From an uncultured Prevotella sp. (GTDB lineage Bacteria > Bacteroidota > Bacteroidia > Bacteroidales > Bacteroidaceae), in the NCBI GenBank assembly GCA_905234845.1, contig CAJOIW010000008.1, positions 1-54,025 on the forward strand: a DNA stretch of 54,025 nucleotides, in the 5' to 3' direction. The notes below the pieces were generated by a model that saw only the letters and a program-made list of their open reading frames with translations, was not told the DNA's origin and made no database searches. This document shows positions 8,901 through 15,632 of the stretch, in pieces. The stretch's first letter is position 1, and every line of letters begins with the position of its first letter. A program made the translations under genes and the position numbers.

Positions 8901-11154
8901 AGCGGAGCGTGGTGCCCGTGGGGATGTTGGCCGTGATGCTCACCACCCCGTCGAAGAGCCCGCCCTCGGGAGTCACCTCGGGAGCCATGAGCCTGCGCTC
9001 GGCATAGGGTGCGTTGTTGTTCGTCTCGCCAGGCGTGGGCTCGGCGGTGAAGCTCCAGTTGTCGTTACCGTCTTCAGTACAAGCATAGGAGGTACGGCTG
9101 ACAGCCTCGGGATAGTAGATGTGAATGAGCTCGTTGCCTTCGGCGTCGCTGAGGAACAGCTCACCACCCTCGTATTCGAGTTTGAAGGGCGAGACGTTGG
9201 TGTTGATCTCGTTGTCGCCCATCCAGATCACCTTGTATCCGTGAGCGGGAACTTTTCCGATGGTCTCCGGCATCTTCCATTTCATGAGGTTGGAGGCATC
9301 GTCGCTCAGGTAGCAGCCAGCAATGTTAATCACCTTATCGGTGGTGTTATACAACTCAAACCAACTGTTGAAATTATAGGCAGGGCTCATGAACATATCG
9401 ACATTGGCCGACATGATCTCGTTCACCACCAGGTCGCCCTCCTCGGGCAGACCAACATTGTTGAGAGCCGCCTCAAACGCCGCGTAAAGGTTATCATAGG
9501 CTTGACGCTGCGCGGCGACGTCGTCGCTGTCGAACAATGCCCTGGCGGCGTTGATGGCCTCAATGAGCTGCGGGTTCTGTGCCACCTCGCTGGCCTCGGC
9601 TATCTGTATCAAGCCTGCCAGGTAGGGCATGTAGTTGTATTTCACCGGCATCTCATACTTGCAGACGAGCAGGTTGTCGAACTGGAAGTTGTAGGGAATA
9701 TTGTCGGCCACATAGCCGAACTGCAACAGCAGATATTCATGGTCTTGGGCGGCGGTGAAGTCAATCGACACCTGATGACCCACAGTCAGCGTGTGAGGCA
9801 GCGACGCGGCCGCCAGCACACCGTAGGTGCCACCCAGCTGATTGCCGTTCTCTGTGAAGCCCACGCTGGGATAGACCGTGTTGAGCACGACGGCCCGCAT
9901 GAAGTTGTCGGGGTTGTTGCGTGCGCCGCGACCGGTGACCCAGGTGTCCCACTCGTCGCAGCTGAACGTGAAGCTCAGGTTGTAACGCTCGCCCTCCTCC
10001 GTCGCAATCTCGTGGAAGAAAGGCTCGTGGTTGCCCGAGCCCACATAGTCGACAATCGAGTTCATGTCGTTCTCGGCGTCGTAGGTCACACCGGCAAAGC
10101 AGCCGGCCTTCTCCGGCGGATAGCTCCACGTCTCCATGTTCTTATACTCGTCGTCGGCGATGGGCACCATGCTGTTGCCCAGTTCGGTCCATGCGCCGTT
10201 CTCGTAGCGATAGAAGTGGTGGTCGGTGCTGTTGTTGACAATCTTACCCTCGTAGACCGTCGTGCCGTTGTGAGCCTCGCCGACAAACGCCTGTCCGTCG
10301 GGGCTCATGGTAAACGATGTGGCTGTGGCCGAGAAGAAGCGCCGGCCAGAGATTTTGTCGCGCACACCGGCCTTGCCTGCCGTCGTGGCGATAGGCACAA
10401 GGTCCATCAGCAGCACGTCGCCCTCGTAGATCTTAAAGCTGTAGAGCTTCATCAGCGACGACGACCCGTCGGGACGGTTGTCGTTGATGCCGCCCGTGTT
10501 CAGGTTGAAGATATACATGCTGTTCACGCCGTCGTCGACCGTGCCCGTGGTGGTAATCTCCATATAGGGCGTGCTCATGTCGCTGGCCCGATAGACGGTG
10601 GCCGTCTGGCCCGTCGCGTCGATCACGTAGCGCACACCCGTCTCCAGCTCCATGTCGCCCTGCGTCTCCACGCCCGAGCGGTTGAAGTTGCCCGTGTTCA
10701 TGCGGTTGAAGCGCGAGAAAAACACAAAAGCGTTGTTCCAGTAACTGCCGTTGCGCGATCCGAAAGGCGACTCGTAGCTGTTCATGTGGCCGTTAATCTC
10801 GTAGTCGCAAACGATGCGCGTGTTGGCCTTGAAGCGGTAGCCCGTGTTGATATACGGCATGTTCGCGCCGAGGTTGCCCATGTCGTAATTCGTCTCGATA
10901 TAGGCAATGTCCATGTCGCTCAAGATGTCGAGTCCGTCGACCGTCTCCACGACGCCATACTCCTCGTAGCCGCCGAGGTTGTTCATCACATACACCTTCT
11001 CGTCGGCACGGCAGTACACCATCGGCGCCGCACCCGAGTACGACGCAAAATCGTCAATCACCGTCACGTCGTCGGCTGTCCACGCACATACGCCCAGCAC
11101 CCAGCATCCAACACCCAACAGGGTAAATATCAGTCTTCTCATCATATCATTCAT
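5980..11154 (-). CDS. CotH kinase-family and lamin-tail domain protein, T9SS cargo
   Basis: 1724 residues with a signal peptide (about 1-25). The N-terminal 500 residues are beta-rich and lectin-like but not recognised. A first lamin-tail domain lies at about 571-720 (VVNEIMSANVDMF, WFELYNTT). A chitobiase C-terminal-like module follows at about 725-790 (LRYTTDGTTPT). The CotH region spans about 790-1190 with LQVRRGGNDSNCRIKD, LINVREPNNKDFAF and the acidic FFDLDAAFETDG. A second lamin-tail domain is at about 1478-1620 (VRINEVSAANS, WVELYNTT). The end (about 1650-1724) is a T9SS type A sorting domain with VTVYTTTGQEV and LPQGIYVARA. CotH proteins phosphorylate proteins in spore coats; in Bacteroidetes this combination marks large surface proteins of unknown substrate. 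The hydrophobic core of the signal peptide is coded by 7-bp repeats. Starts at codons 4 or 5 are also possible. The next gene begins 29 nt after the stop. Confidence 0.85.
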   Translation of the reverse strand: MNDMMRRLIFTLLGVGCWVLGVCAWTADDVTVIDDFASYSGAAPMVYCRADEKVYVMNNLGGYEEYGVVETVDGLDILSDMDIAYIETNYDMGNLGANMPYINTGYRFKANTRIVCDYEINGHMNSYESPFGSRNGSYWNNAFVFFSRFNRMNTGNFNRSGVETQGDMELETGVRYVIDATGQTATVYRASDMSTPYMEITTTGTVDDGVNSMYIFNLNTGGINDNRPDGSSSLMKLYSFKIYEGDVLLMDLVPIATTAGKAGVRDKISGRRFFSATATSFTMSPDGQAFVGEAHNGTTVYEGKIVNNSTDHHFYRYENGAWTELGNSMVPIADDEYKNMETWSYPPEKAGCFAGVTYDAENDMNSIVDYVGSGNHEPFFHEIATEEGERYNLSFTFSCDEWDTWVTGRGARNNPDNFMRAVVLNTVYPSVGFTENGNQLGGTYGVLAAASLPHTLTVGHQVSIDFTAAQDHEYLLLQFGYVADNIPYNFQFDNLLVCKYEMPVKYNYMPYLAGLIQIAEASEVAQNPQLIEAINAARALFDSDDVAAQRQAYDNLYAAFEAALNNVGLPEEGDLVVNEIMSANVDMFMSPAYNFNSWFELYNTTDKVINIAGCYLSDDASNLMKWKMPETIGKVPAHGYKVIWMGDNEINTNVSPFKLEYEGGELFLSDAEGNELIHIYYPEAVSRTSYACTEDGNDNWSFTAEPTPGETNNNAPYAERRLMAPEVTPEGGLFDGVVSITANIPTGTTLRYTTDGTTPTMTNGETSLTGLFTADHTMTYRFRLFADGLLPSPVVTRSYVHRDYDFTLPVIVVSTVDDYLYDNTIGVYVKGSNGRTGNGQSTPANWNMDWNRPVNFHYILPESNTVAVNQDVDFSISGGWTRSNSVKSFKLKADHVYEGLNTIDYPFFAVKPYNRNKTLQVRRGGNDSNCRIKDAAIHEIIQRSGIDLDVMSYQPAVHYLNGRYMGLINVREPNNKDFAFANWGLTKDELEVYEQSPDSGAYMMLGSRDVLDRLYELSATSTDDESYNEIKELIDIDEYINYMAAELFLGSWDWPDNNVKAYRKIDGGRYRFTFFDLDAAFETDGRAQGESGGMLNGNFFRWIDDMQWHTFDYIYDTGERRYGEIRFCTFFMNMLNNDEFRRKFIDTFCVMGGSVFDYDRAVSILTELGDRVRPTMAWEGASPDGSLNTIRNALVGRVDTKAQHMVEYERLQLTGQTPQSVSLVADHPAATLFINDTKVPYAEFNGKLFQPVTLKALAPAGYTFAGWKKTSEQLQTLFDFGSPWKFYDQGSLDGVAWNTTNGDDSQWGEGATPIGYGKNAIVTQTTANLPTYYLRKTITLTDQPRPDDQITLNYLADDGFILYINGQEAARHLMPNGTPSYNTFASSYAPGNPDNGTITINPSLLRQGDNLFAVELHNNAANSSDIYWEAQLTRNTIGSSDEYYATDPEIPLPNESSLSLMACFNPLPIGGDEGVSPVRINEVSAANSIYVNENYKRKDWVELYNTTSEDINIAGMYLSDDGDNPQKYQITSPTGETGGVVIPAYGHLVIWCDDGEEGSTQIHAPFKLKASEGVVTLCAQDQSWIDRLSYEGHNGDETVGRYPDGADDVYLMNIPTIGKTNLYTSYLQEVSQIPTGISRPTRYVSDNNGLKISYAAGRLFVRSETGTEASVTVYTTTGQEVMAERVRFYGGKAYVDVSTLPQGIYVARAIDSQGNTAATKIALR
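6535..6563 (-). repeat. In-frame palindromic element inside lamin-tail domain 2
   Basis: Minus-strand CTCTCCTACGGGGGAGA is translated as TSPTGETGGV. The equivalent loop in lamin-tail domain 1 (METIG-KVPAHG region) is shorter by about seven residues, which supports an insertion. Confidence 0.45.
6724..6762 (-). repeat. In-frame palindromic element before lamin-tail domain 2
   Basis: Minus-strand CCTCTCCCCATCGGAGGAGA is translated as NPLPIGGDEGVSP, in the linker just before the VRINEVS start of the second lamin-tail domain. Confidence 0.5.
11093..11120 (-). repeat. Four 7-bp repeats coding the signal-peptide core
   Basis: On the minus strand TGTTGGG, TGTTGGA, TGCTGGG and TGCTGGG follow one another. 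They encode most of LLGVGCWVLG. A unit of 7 bp is not a multiple of 3, so gain or loss of one unit would shift the frame right after the start codon. Confidence 0.8.
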
Positions 11155-11216
11155 TATTCACTCTTCATTAGTTTTTTGGGGTTATTCTCTCGCAGATATC
11201 GCAGAAATAACAGAAA

Positions 11217-11245
11217 TTTTCAACTTTCAATTTTCAACTTTCAAC
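11217..11245. repeat. Low-complexity TTTTCAACTTTCAA repeat
   Basis: The run TTTTCAACTTTCAA is present twice in tandem in the 98-nt gap between the small exported protein gene and the CotH gene. No promoter box was seen in this gap, so the CotH gene may be read through from upstream. Confidence 0.6.
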
Positions 11246-11252
11246 TCGTTAC

Positions 11253-11774
11253 TTATCCGGCATGGAAATTAAATTCCCACCAGCCATTCTCGTTCTTTCG
11301 AGGCTTCAAGTTGGCATAGCACCTGCCAACCGTACCATAGTCCGGGTCATCCAAGTCATAAGTAATAAAGAGCTCCATCTGCTTCGCAAACGTGTCGGCA
11401 TCGCTTTTATCGCGGAAGCAGACAGATGTGGAGTTGTCGGTTTCGGCATAAAACTCCACATAGCAAGCATGCGGGGCCGTAGCCGTAACGCTACCCTTTT
11501 TTGAGACCTTCACGCCCGTGCCGTAAACGATGTGAATGAGTTTTATGGGTTCCTCTTCTTCCATCTCTTCTATATGGTATAAGAGTTGCAACCCCGTTTC
11601 CTCATCGACGGCAGGGAGTACGGGCTGCTCCTCCTCGGTAGTCCACACATAAGAATGAATGGTATTTACCAACATCCAGATGCGGGGAAACAACAGCGTT
11701 TCTGGCAGGTCGGCAGTCATCGCAAACGTAGGGATTTGCGCCATCAGGCAGATTGCTAAAAATAAACTTTTCAT
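11253..11774 (-). CDS. Small exported protein of unknown function
   Basis: 173 residues. An N-terminal signal peptide (MKSLFLAICLMAQIPTFA) is clear. The rest has an acidic stretch (EEMEEEEPIKL near residue 72) and a beta-rich C-terminal half ending GWWEFNFHAG. No known domain was recognised. It has its own promoter at 11844-11875 and is followed at 98 nt by the CotH gene. A real gene is likely because start, signal peptide and promoter agree. Confidence 0.7.
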   Translation of the reverse strand: MKSLFLAICLMAQIPTFAMTADLPETLLFPRIWMLVNTIHSYVWTTEEEQPVLPAVDEETGLQLLYHIEEMEEEEPIKLIHIVYGTGVKVSKKGSVTATAPHACYVEFYAETDNSTSVCFRDKSDADTFAKQMELFITYDLDDPDYGTVGRCYANLKPRKNENGWWEFNFHAG

Positions 11775-11843
11775 AGTGCAGTTATTCTATAAATTATTTA
11801 ATGACATGAGTGCAATTTGGTTTAATGTAACAAGGTAACCGCA

Positions 11844-11875
11844 CAAAAATAGTAAGTTTTATCCACCCACGCAAG
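11844..11875 (-). promoter_or_regulatory. Promoter of the small exported protein gene
   Basis: On the minus strand TATTTTTG (11844-11851) is a perfect TAnnTTTG, with CTTG (11872-11875) 20 nt upstream. The leader would be about 60 nt. Confidence 0.65.
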
Positions 11876-11889
11876 TTTTAAGTTAAAAA

Positions 11890-11920
11890 ATTGTGAATCA
11901 GCACGTTTTTTTTAACTTTG
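11890..11920 (+). promoter_or_regulatory. Plus-strand promoter facing the 44-bp repeat array
   Basis: TAACTTTG (11913-11920) matches TAnnTTTG, with ATTG (11890-11893) 19 nt upstream. It is divergent from the promoter at 11844. No plus-strand gene follows before 26121, so any transcript would be non-coding. Confidence 0.5.
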
Positions 11921-12065
11921 CCAGAAAGAATTGCAGCAGAAGAACACGGAAGAACACAGAAAAGAGAGGATTAAGAATCCTCAAATCCCTTGAATCCGTA
12001 GAAAAGTAAAGGGAAGGAAAGCGCTTCGCTTGTGATAAGTGAAGAGTCTCCATTAGCATGTAGGG

Positions 12066-12081
12066 ACGCGGCGTGCCGCGT
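12066..12081. repeat. REP-like hairpin
   Basis: ACGCGGC-GT-GCCGCGT is preceded by GTAGGG. It resembles the dispersed GTAGGGACGC palindromes seen in Bacteroidetes intergenic DNA. The hairpin at 42024-42052 is of the same type. Confidence 0.6.
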
Positions 12082-12133
12082 TAAAAGAAATATGTCATTA
12101 TAAGAAAAAAATGTCATTCTGTCGAAGAAATAT

Positions 12134-12480
12134 GTTATTATGTTAATCTGTCTTTTTTGTTCATCCGTGGACAAGACTGTTATTATGTTAGTTTGTCTTT
12201 TTGTTCATCCGTGGACAAGACTGTTATTATGTTAATTTGTCTTTTTGTTCATCTGTGGACGAGACTGTTATTATGTTAATCTGTCTTTTTGTTCATCTGT
12301 GGACGAGACTGTTATTATGTTAATCTGTCTTTTTGTTCATTTGTGGACGAGACTGTTATTATGTTAATCTGTCTTTTTGTTCATCTCTTTTTGTTCATCT
12401 GTGGACAAGACTGTTATTATGTTAATTTGTCTTTTTGTTCTTTGCAGACAAGCCCTGTTATTTTGTTAATATGTCTTTCC
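12134..12480. repeat. 44-bp tandem repeat, about eight copies
   Basis: GTTATTATGTTAATCTGTCT begins the unit at 12134, 12179, 12223, 12267, 12311, 12355, 12413 and 12457. Spacing is 44 bp except for one 45-bp and one 58-bp step; the latter contains a 14-bp internal duplication. The last copy is partial and diverged. There are no unique spacers, so this is a minisatellite and not a CRISPR array. Confidence 0.95.
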
Positions 12481-12613
12481 CCCCCTGTTAATGTGTCTGA
12501 TTTGTTTACATTTTTTGCAATTCGACGATTCATTTTAACACCAATTTTGCGTTCTTTGAAAATAATTTTCCCGTGGTCGTGAATTTTTCAAGCACGTGTG
12601 TGCAATGCGTTAG

Positions 12614-12646
12614 CCCCCTAAATTAGGGGGTTGGGGGTATTTTTTA
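12614..12646 (+). terminator. Terminator-like hairpin after the repeat array
   Basis: CCCCCTAA-A-TTAGGGGG is followed by TTGGGGG and a T6 run on the plus strand. It may be a dispersed repeat that also ends transcription. The T-run fits plus-strand transcripts. Confidence 0.5.
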
Positions 12647-12709
12647 AGAGGACTGTGCAATTTCTAACCAGCACGAACCTGCAGTAACCGTCGGTAACAG
12701 GCAGATTTT

Positions 12710-12799
12710 TGACTAAAAAAGGTACCCTTTTTGCTCGAAAAAGGTATGCTTTATGACTGATAAAGGTATGCTTTATGACCAAAAAACCATACCTTTTTT
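12710..12799. repeat. 21-bp imperfect repeats ending in a terminator-like hairpin
   Basis: AAAGGTATGCTTTATGAC occurs twice, with a diverged copy (GGTACCCTTTTTGCTC) before it. AAAGGTATG (12762-12770) pairs with CATACCTTT (12788-12796), followed by T3. The rest of 12800-13112 is AT-rich, and I see nothing supportable there. Confidence 0.65.
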
Positions 12800-13112
12800 A
12801 AAAACAACCCTGTTTTTTACCAAAAACCACCCTTCTTTTTCTCTAAAACGAAGATTTTTCTCAACAAATTCCGTTAACATTTCCATCCCCGATTTAAGAA
12901 ATCTTCACATTCCTAAATCATACGAAAGTGATAAAAGACATTTTACATTTCGACTACGATTTTACATAGTTGTCTTATATCTTCATTCTACATCAAACCA
13001 CAACAAAATATCAATGTTTGCCTTTGGGTTGAGAAAGGCAATCTATTTTGTGATGTTAGGCAATTATTTAGAAAAAGTTTTTTGTAAGTTACCTCGAATC
13101 AACATAGGGAAA

Positions 13113-13697
13113 TTAGAGGTCATCCATATTTCGACTTTCATGTTTGACACTATTAAGAGTATCTGTATAGTCAATATGAACGTAAAAAGATAAATAAAGA
13201 TAATTTGTACAGTAAACATCAATAGTACCAAGATATTTATAGACGGCTAATCCGTCATTTGGGATATAGAAAGAAATAGAATCATGTCCATCTTGGCTTC
13301 CACTTGTTTTCTCTGCATAGTTATATTTTGTTGAAAGCATATTCACAAAATAGTTATAGTTGTTATCACGGAGACTTTCTTCGGATGATTCTACAACTGC
13401 TTTTGCTCGATACACAATTTTTGTTGACTCATCATAATAAACATATATCTGAGCGTCCTTCCCAGAGAATGATCCCTTAAAGGCGCGACAACCAACACTA
13501 ACGTTTTTGTTAACTGCTATATCAATCTTAACTCCTTTTGCGGCCAACTTAGTTTGAAACTGGTTTATTGTTTCATTCAAGGGAATACCCATGAATTTCA
13601 TGTGCTCTTGTCCTTGTGCAAAAGTATTATTCGTCGAAACAAATAGGATTATAAAAATGAAAAGGCGTTTAATCATATTTATATATATTTTTTTCAA
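13113..13697 (-). CDS. Small exported protein of unknown function, last gene of the helicase operon
   Basis: 194 residues; a start at Met8 (MIKRLFIFIILFVS) is equally plausible. A signal peptide ends near TFAQ. The mature part begins GQEHMKFMGIPLNETINQFQ, a pattern I recall from hypothetical exported proteins of Bacteroidales, with no assigned function. Beta-strand-rich segments follow. The gene lies 44 nt downstream of the TerB-like gene on the same strand, without a clear promoter between them, so it may be in the same transcript. Its exported nature fits poorly with the cytoplasmic proteins upstream, so the link may be only positional. Confidence 0.7.
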   Translation of the reverse strand: MKKIYINMIKRLFIFIILFVSTNNTFAQGQEHMKFMGIPLNETINQFQTKLAAKGVKIDIAVNKNVSVGCRAFKGSFSGKDAQIYVYYDESTKIVYRAKAVVESSEESLRDNNYNYFVNMLSTKYNYAEKTSGSQDGHDSISFYIPNDGLAVYKYLGTIDVYCTNYLYLSFYVHIDYTDTLNSVKHESRNMDDL

Positions 13698-13741
13698 CTC
13701 TGTTATATTAAAAGATAGAATCTCATGTAAAACTTTTGCGA

Positions 13742-14137
13742 CTAAATAATCAAGTCTTCTGGATTAACAAACGGACCACTTAGTGTATATTCAGGGTAGT
13801 CTTCCACATTGAAGTCTTTCTCAATGTTGCAAGATTCGCAGAAGGCATTGTAAAGTTTTACTTCGTTGTAGTTGATATCCTTGTCGATGACAATCATTTT
13901 ACCCATCATCTGAGCCACCATCGCTTTCTTATCTACCATCATCTCACGAATGGTAGAGAGTGCTTGCAGTGTTATTAGAGAATTTATTTCTGCTTTGTTG
14001 TTTTCATCAAGCCCAAAAGAAGAAATGACATCGTTCAAATATTCAATCTCTTTCTCATGGGCGATGTTATCAGCTTTAAGAATCTCGTTCAATACTTTTA
14101 CAACTGCAATCTTTTCTGTGTATGTAAATTCTTCCAT
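13742..14137 (-). CDS. TerB-like helical protein
   Basis: 131 residues, no signal peptide. The start EFTYTEKIAVVKVLNEILKA, followed by DNIAHEKEIEYLND and later KMIVIDKDINYNEVKLYNAF, matches the TerB-like pattern of paired helices with an acidic metal-site loop (the ADG.../D.E pattern is degenerate here). TerB-like domains bind metal and occur in stress, tellurite-resistance and anti-phage associated operons. The gene starts 10 nt after the TPR/S1-like gene, so it is almost certainly co-transcribed with it. The family call is by eye. Confidence 0.65.
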   Translation of the reverse strand: MEEFTYTEKIAVVKVLNEILKADNIAHEKEIEYLNDVISSFGLDENNKAEINSLITLQALSTIREMMVDKKAMVAQMMGKMIVIDKDINYNEVKLYNAFCESCNIEKDFNVEDYPEYTLSGPFVNPEDLII

Positions 14138-14147
14138 TTTTTTTCAT

Positions 14148-15632
14148 TTAGCGGATTATACTGATGACTACCCAATTCCATTTTTCCTTTTTCTTGTCGT
14201 AGTCATAGACAATAAGGCACTTTACGTTTTCTCCATCTGTTACATGATTTTTGTTGACTGTCTGAGGAGAGACAAACGCTTTTTGGTCGCCATAATGCAT
14301 GAAAGCAAATGGCCATTCATCGCGTTTTTTTATGGTTCCTTGTACAAGTTTTGCATAATCAACGTCTGTGGGAAAAGGAGACTTTCCGGTTTGAAGCACA
14401 CGCATACGACCATCTGCTTCTGTGATATAATTAATTTTGAGGACAGTTCCTGGACCAACCTTGAAACGAATTTTCTCTTTCAGCAATTTCTCATAACCAT
14501 ATATTAAGGTGGCTCTCTTTGAGTTTTGGTCATAGTATGTAACCACAGCAATAGCTTCTTCCGTTCCATCAAGCAGAATACTATCACTTACTGATTGATA
14601 ATCGATAGGTGATTCGTCTGATGCGACAACACTGTTTATCCATTGTTGGTGTATCCAATAATCAATTTCATACGGCAGATGCCAACCATGAGACAAATAA
14701 CATTGGGTAACCTTGTCAATTTGGAATTTTGCTTGTGGCAGTTCATTTCGACGGATAAATAAATCTGCCAGTTTAATGCGTACCTTGCCGAGAAATTTTT
14801 CTTGTGTTCTACAGTGAACTGCACGAAGGAGGCATGCAAGCTGTTTTTCTTGGTCGTTAGTAAACACATCGCTTAGTAGTTGCCATATCCAAAACTCTGT
14901 TGCTTTCTTTCGGGCAAATGGAACAAGAACACGAAGAGCATCTTGTGGATTTGCTCCCAATTTAAGCAGAAGCTTACCATAGAAATAACCAGGATAAGTC
15001 ATTTCTGGATGGTTGTTCATAAGTTCGTCCATCTGAGGAAGGAATTCTTCAATCATGCCGAGGTCATTATTACGGATAAGAGCTTTTGACTTTGCAATAA
15101 AGGCTCGTTCTGCGACAGACATAATAGTTCTACCTCTGGCAATTTCTACAGGGCGATAATCCTCCTCTCGTAGGTTGTCAAGATTCCACCATTGAAAGAA
15201 ATCTATTAATTCCTGCCAAGCATCACACTTAATAAAGCCTTCAAGTATAAAAGAATAGCCTTTACTTGGCGTAAAAGTATAATCTCTTAGCTTAGCGAAC
15301 AGTGTTGAGAGCCGTGCAGGAGTATCAATTCCGGTAGGAGTTAAATGTTTCTTAGCAAAGTAGCCAATCCAAAAAATAACATTCTCAAAAATCATCGCAT
15401 CATCTGTCAGGTTGAGCTGATCCAATGATTGCAGTTCGTTAATGTGAGCTAGCAATTGGTCGTATAGACCATTTTCAGCATCCTTGCGAATCAGGTAGTA
15501 CAAAGCCCATCCCATCTCGCGGTGCGTCCACACATCACTAGGATTGGATTCCCAATCCGTTTTGGCAAGGGCGTAAGCATCTTGTATTTGCCCATCCCTA
15601 CACATTGTTATAATATCTCTTACCGTTGGCAT
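14148..15632 (-). CDS. TPR-like protein with C-terminal S1/cold-shock-like domains
   Basis: 494 residues, cytoplasmic. Residues 1-345 are helical and repeat-like: AYALAKTDWESNPSDVWTHR near 19 and IRNNDLGMIEEFLPQM near 190 look like TPR units. From about 361 (AIAVVTYYDQNSKRATLIYG) and again from about 430 (LVQGTIKKRDEWPFAFMHYG, then KAFVSPQTV and DGENVKCLIV) come two OB-like segments. The second resembles a cold-shock/S1 nucleic-acid-binding domain. The ATG lies inside the end of the helicase gene (13-nt overlap), so translation is probably coupled. An RNA- or DNA-binding scaffold partner of the helicase is the natural inference. It recalls proteins of so-called TOTE conflict systems, but that is from memory and unchecked. 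Confidence 0.7.
   Translation of the reverse strand: MPTVRDIITMCRDGQIQDAYALAKTDWESNPSDVWTHREMGWALYYLIRKDAENGLYDQLLAHINELQSLDQLNLTDDAMIFENVIFWIGYFAKKHLTPTGIDTPARLSTLFAKLRDYTFTPSKGYSFILEGFIKCDAWQELIDFFQWWNLDNLREEDYRPVEIARGRTIMSVAERAFIAKSKALIRNNDLGMIEEFLPQMDELMNNHPEMTYPGYFYGKLLLKLGANPQDALRVLVPFARKKATEFWIWQLLSDVFTNDQEKQLACLLRAVHCRTQEKFLGKVRIKLADLFIRRNELPQAKFQIDKVTQCYLSHGWHLPYEIDYWIHQQWINSVVASDESPIDYQSVSDSILLDGTEEAIAVVTYYDQNSKRATLIYGYEKLLKEKIRFKVGPGTVLKINYITEADGRMRVLQTGKSPFPTDVDYAKLVQGTIKKRDEWPFAFMHYGDQKAFVSPQTVNKNHVTDGENVKCLIVYDYDKKKEKWNWVVISIIR

Larger units (their letters stand above)
11928..12646 (+). ncRNA. Candidate non-coding transcript carrying the tandem array
   Basis: The segment is bounded by a plus-strand promoter (11890-11920) and a plus-strand hairpin with a T-run (12614-12646). 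It holds a small hairpin GAGGATT-AAG-AATCCTC (11966-11982), a REP-like hairpin (12066-12081) and the 44-bp array. No convincing open reading frame is present: the plus-frame translations are the repeat read through. The promoter and terminator are seen; the RNA is inferred. Confidence 0.25.

Noticed and set aside
8584..11319. 911-residue open frame on the plus strand opposite the CotH gene
   Set aside because: It is the antisense shadow of a gene with full domain evidence on the minus strand. Its translation is Val/Gly/His-rich, with no domain or start signal.
11971..12174. 67-residue minus-strand frame (MSTDEQKRQINIIT...)
   Set aside because: It starts in the first 44-bp repeat, crosses the REP-like hairpin and is made of dispersed repeat DNA. 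No promoter or homology is apparent.
12134..12480. CRISPR array
   Set aside because: The 44-bp units follow each other directly without unique spacers and no cas genes are present. It is a minisatellite.
12289..12582. 97-residue plus-strand frame over the repeat array
   Set aside because: The translation is the repeat read through, with frame changes between units, so a protein is unlikely.
12753..13193. 146-residue plus-strand frame
   Set aside because: It begins in the short AAAGGTATG repeats, overlaps the end of a better-supported minus-strand gene and has an atypical composition.
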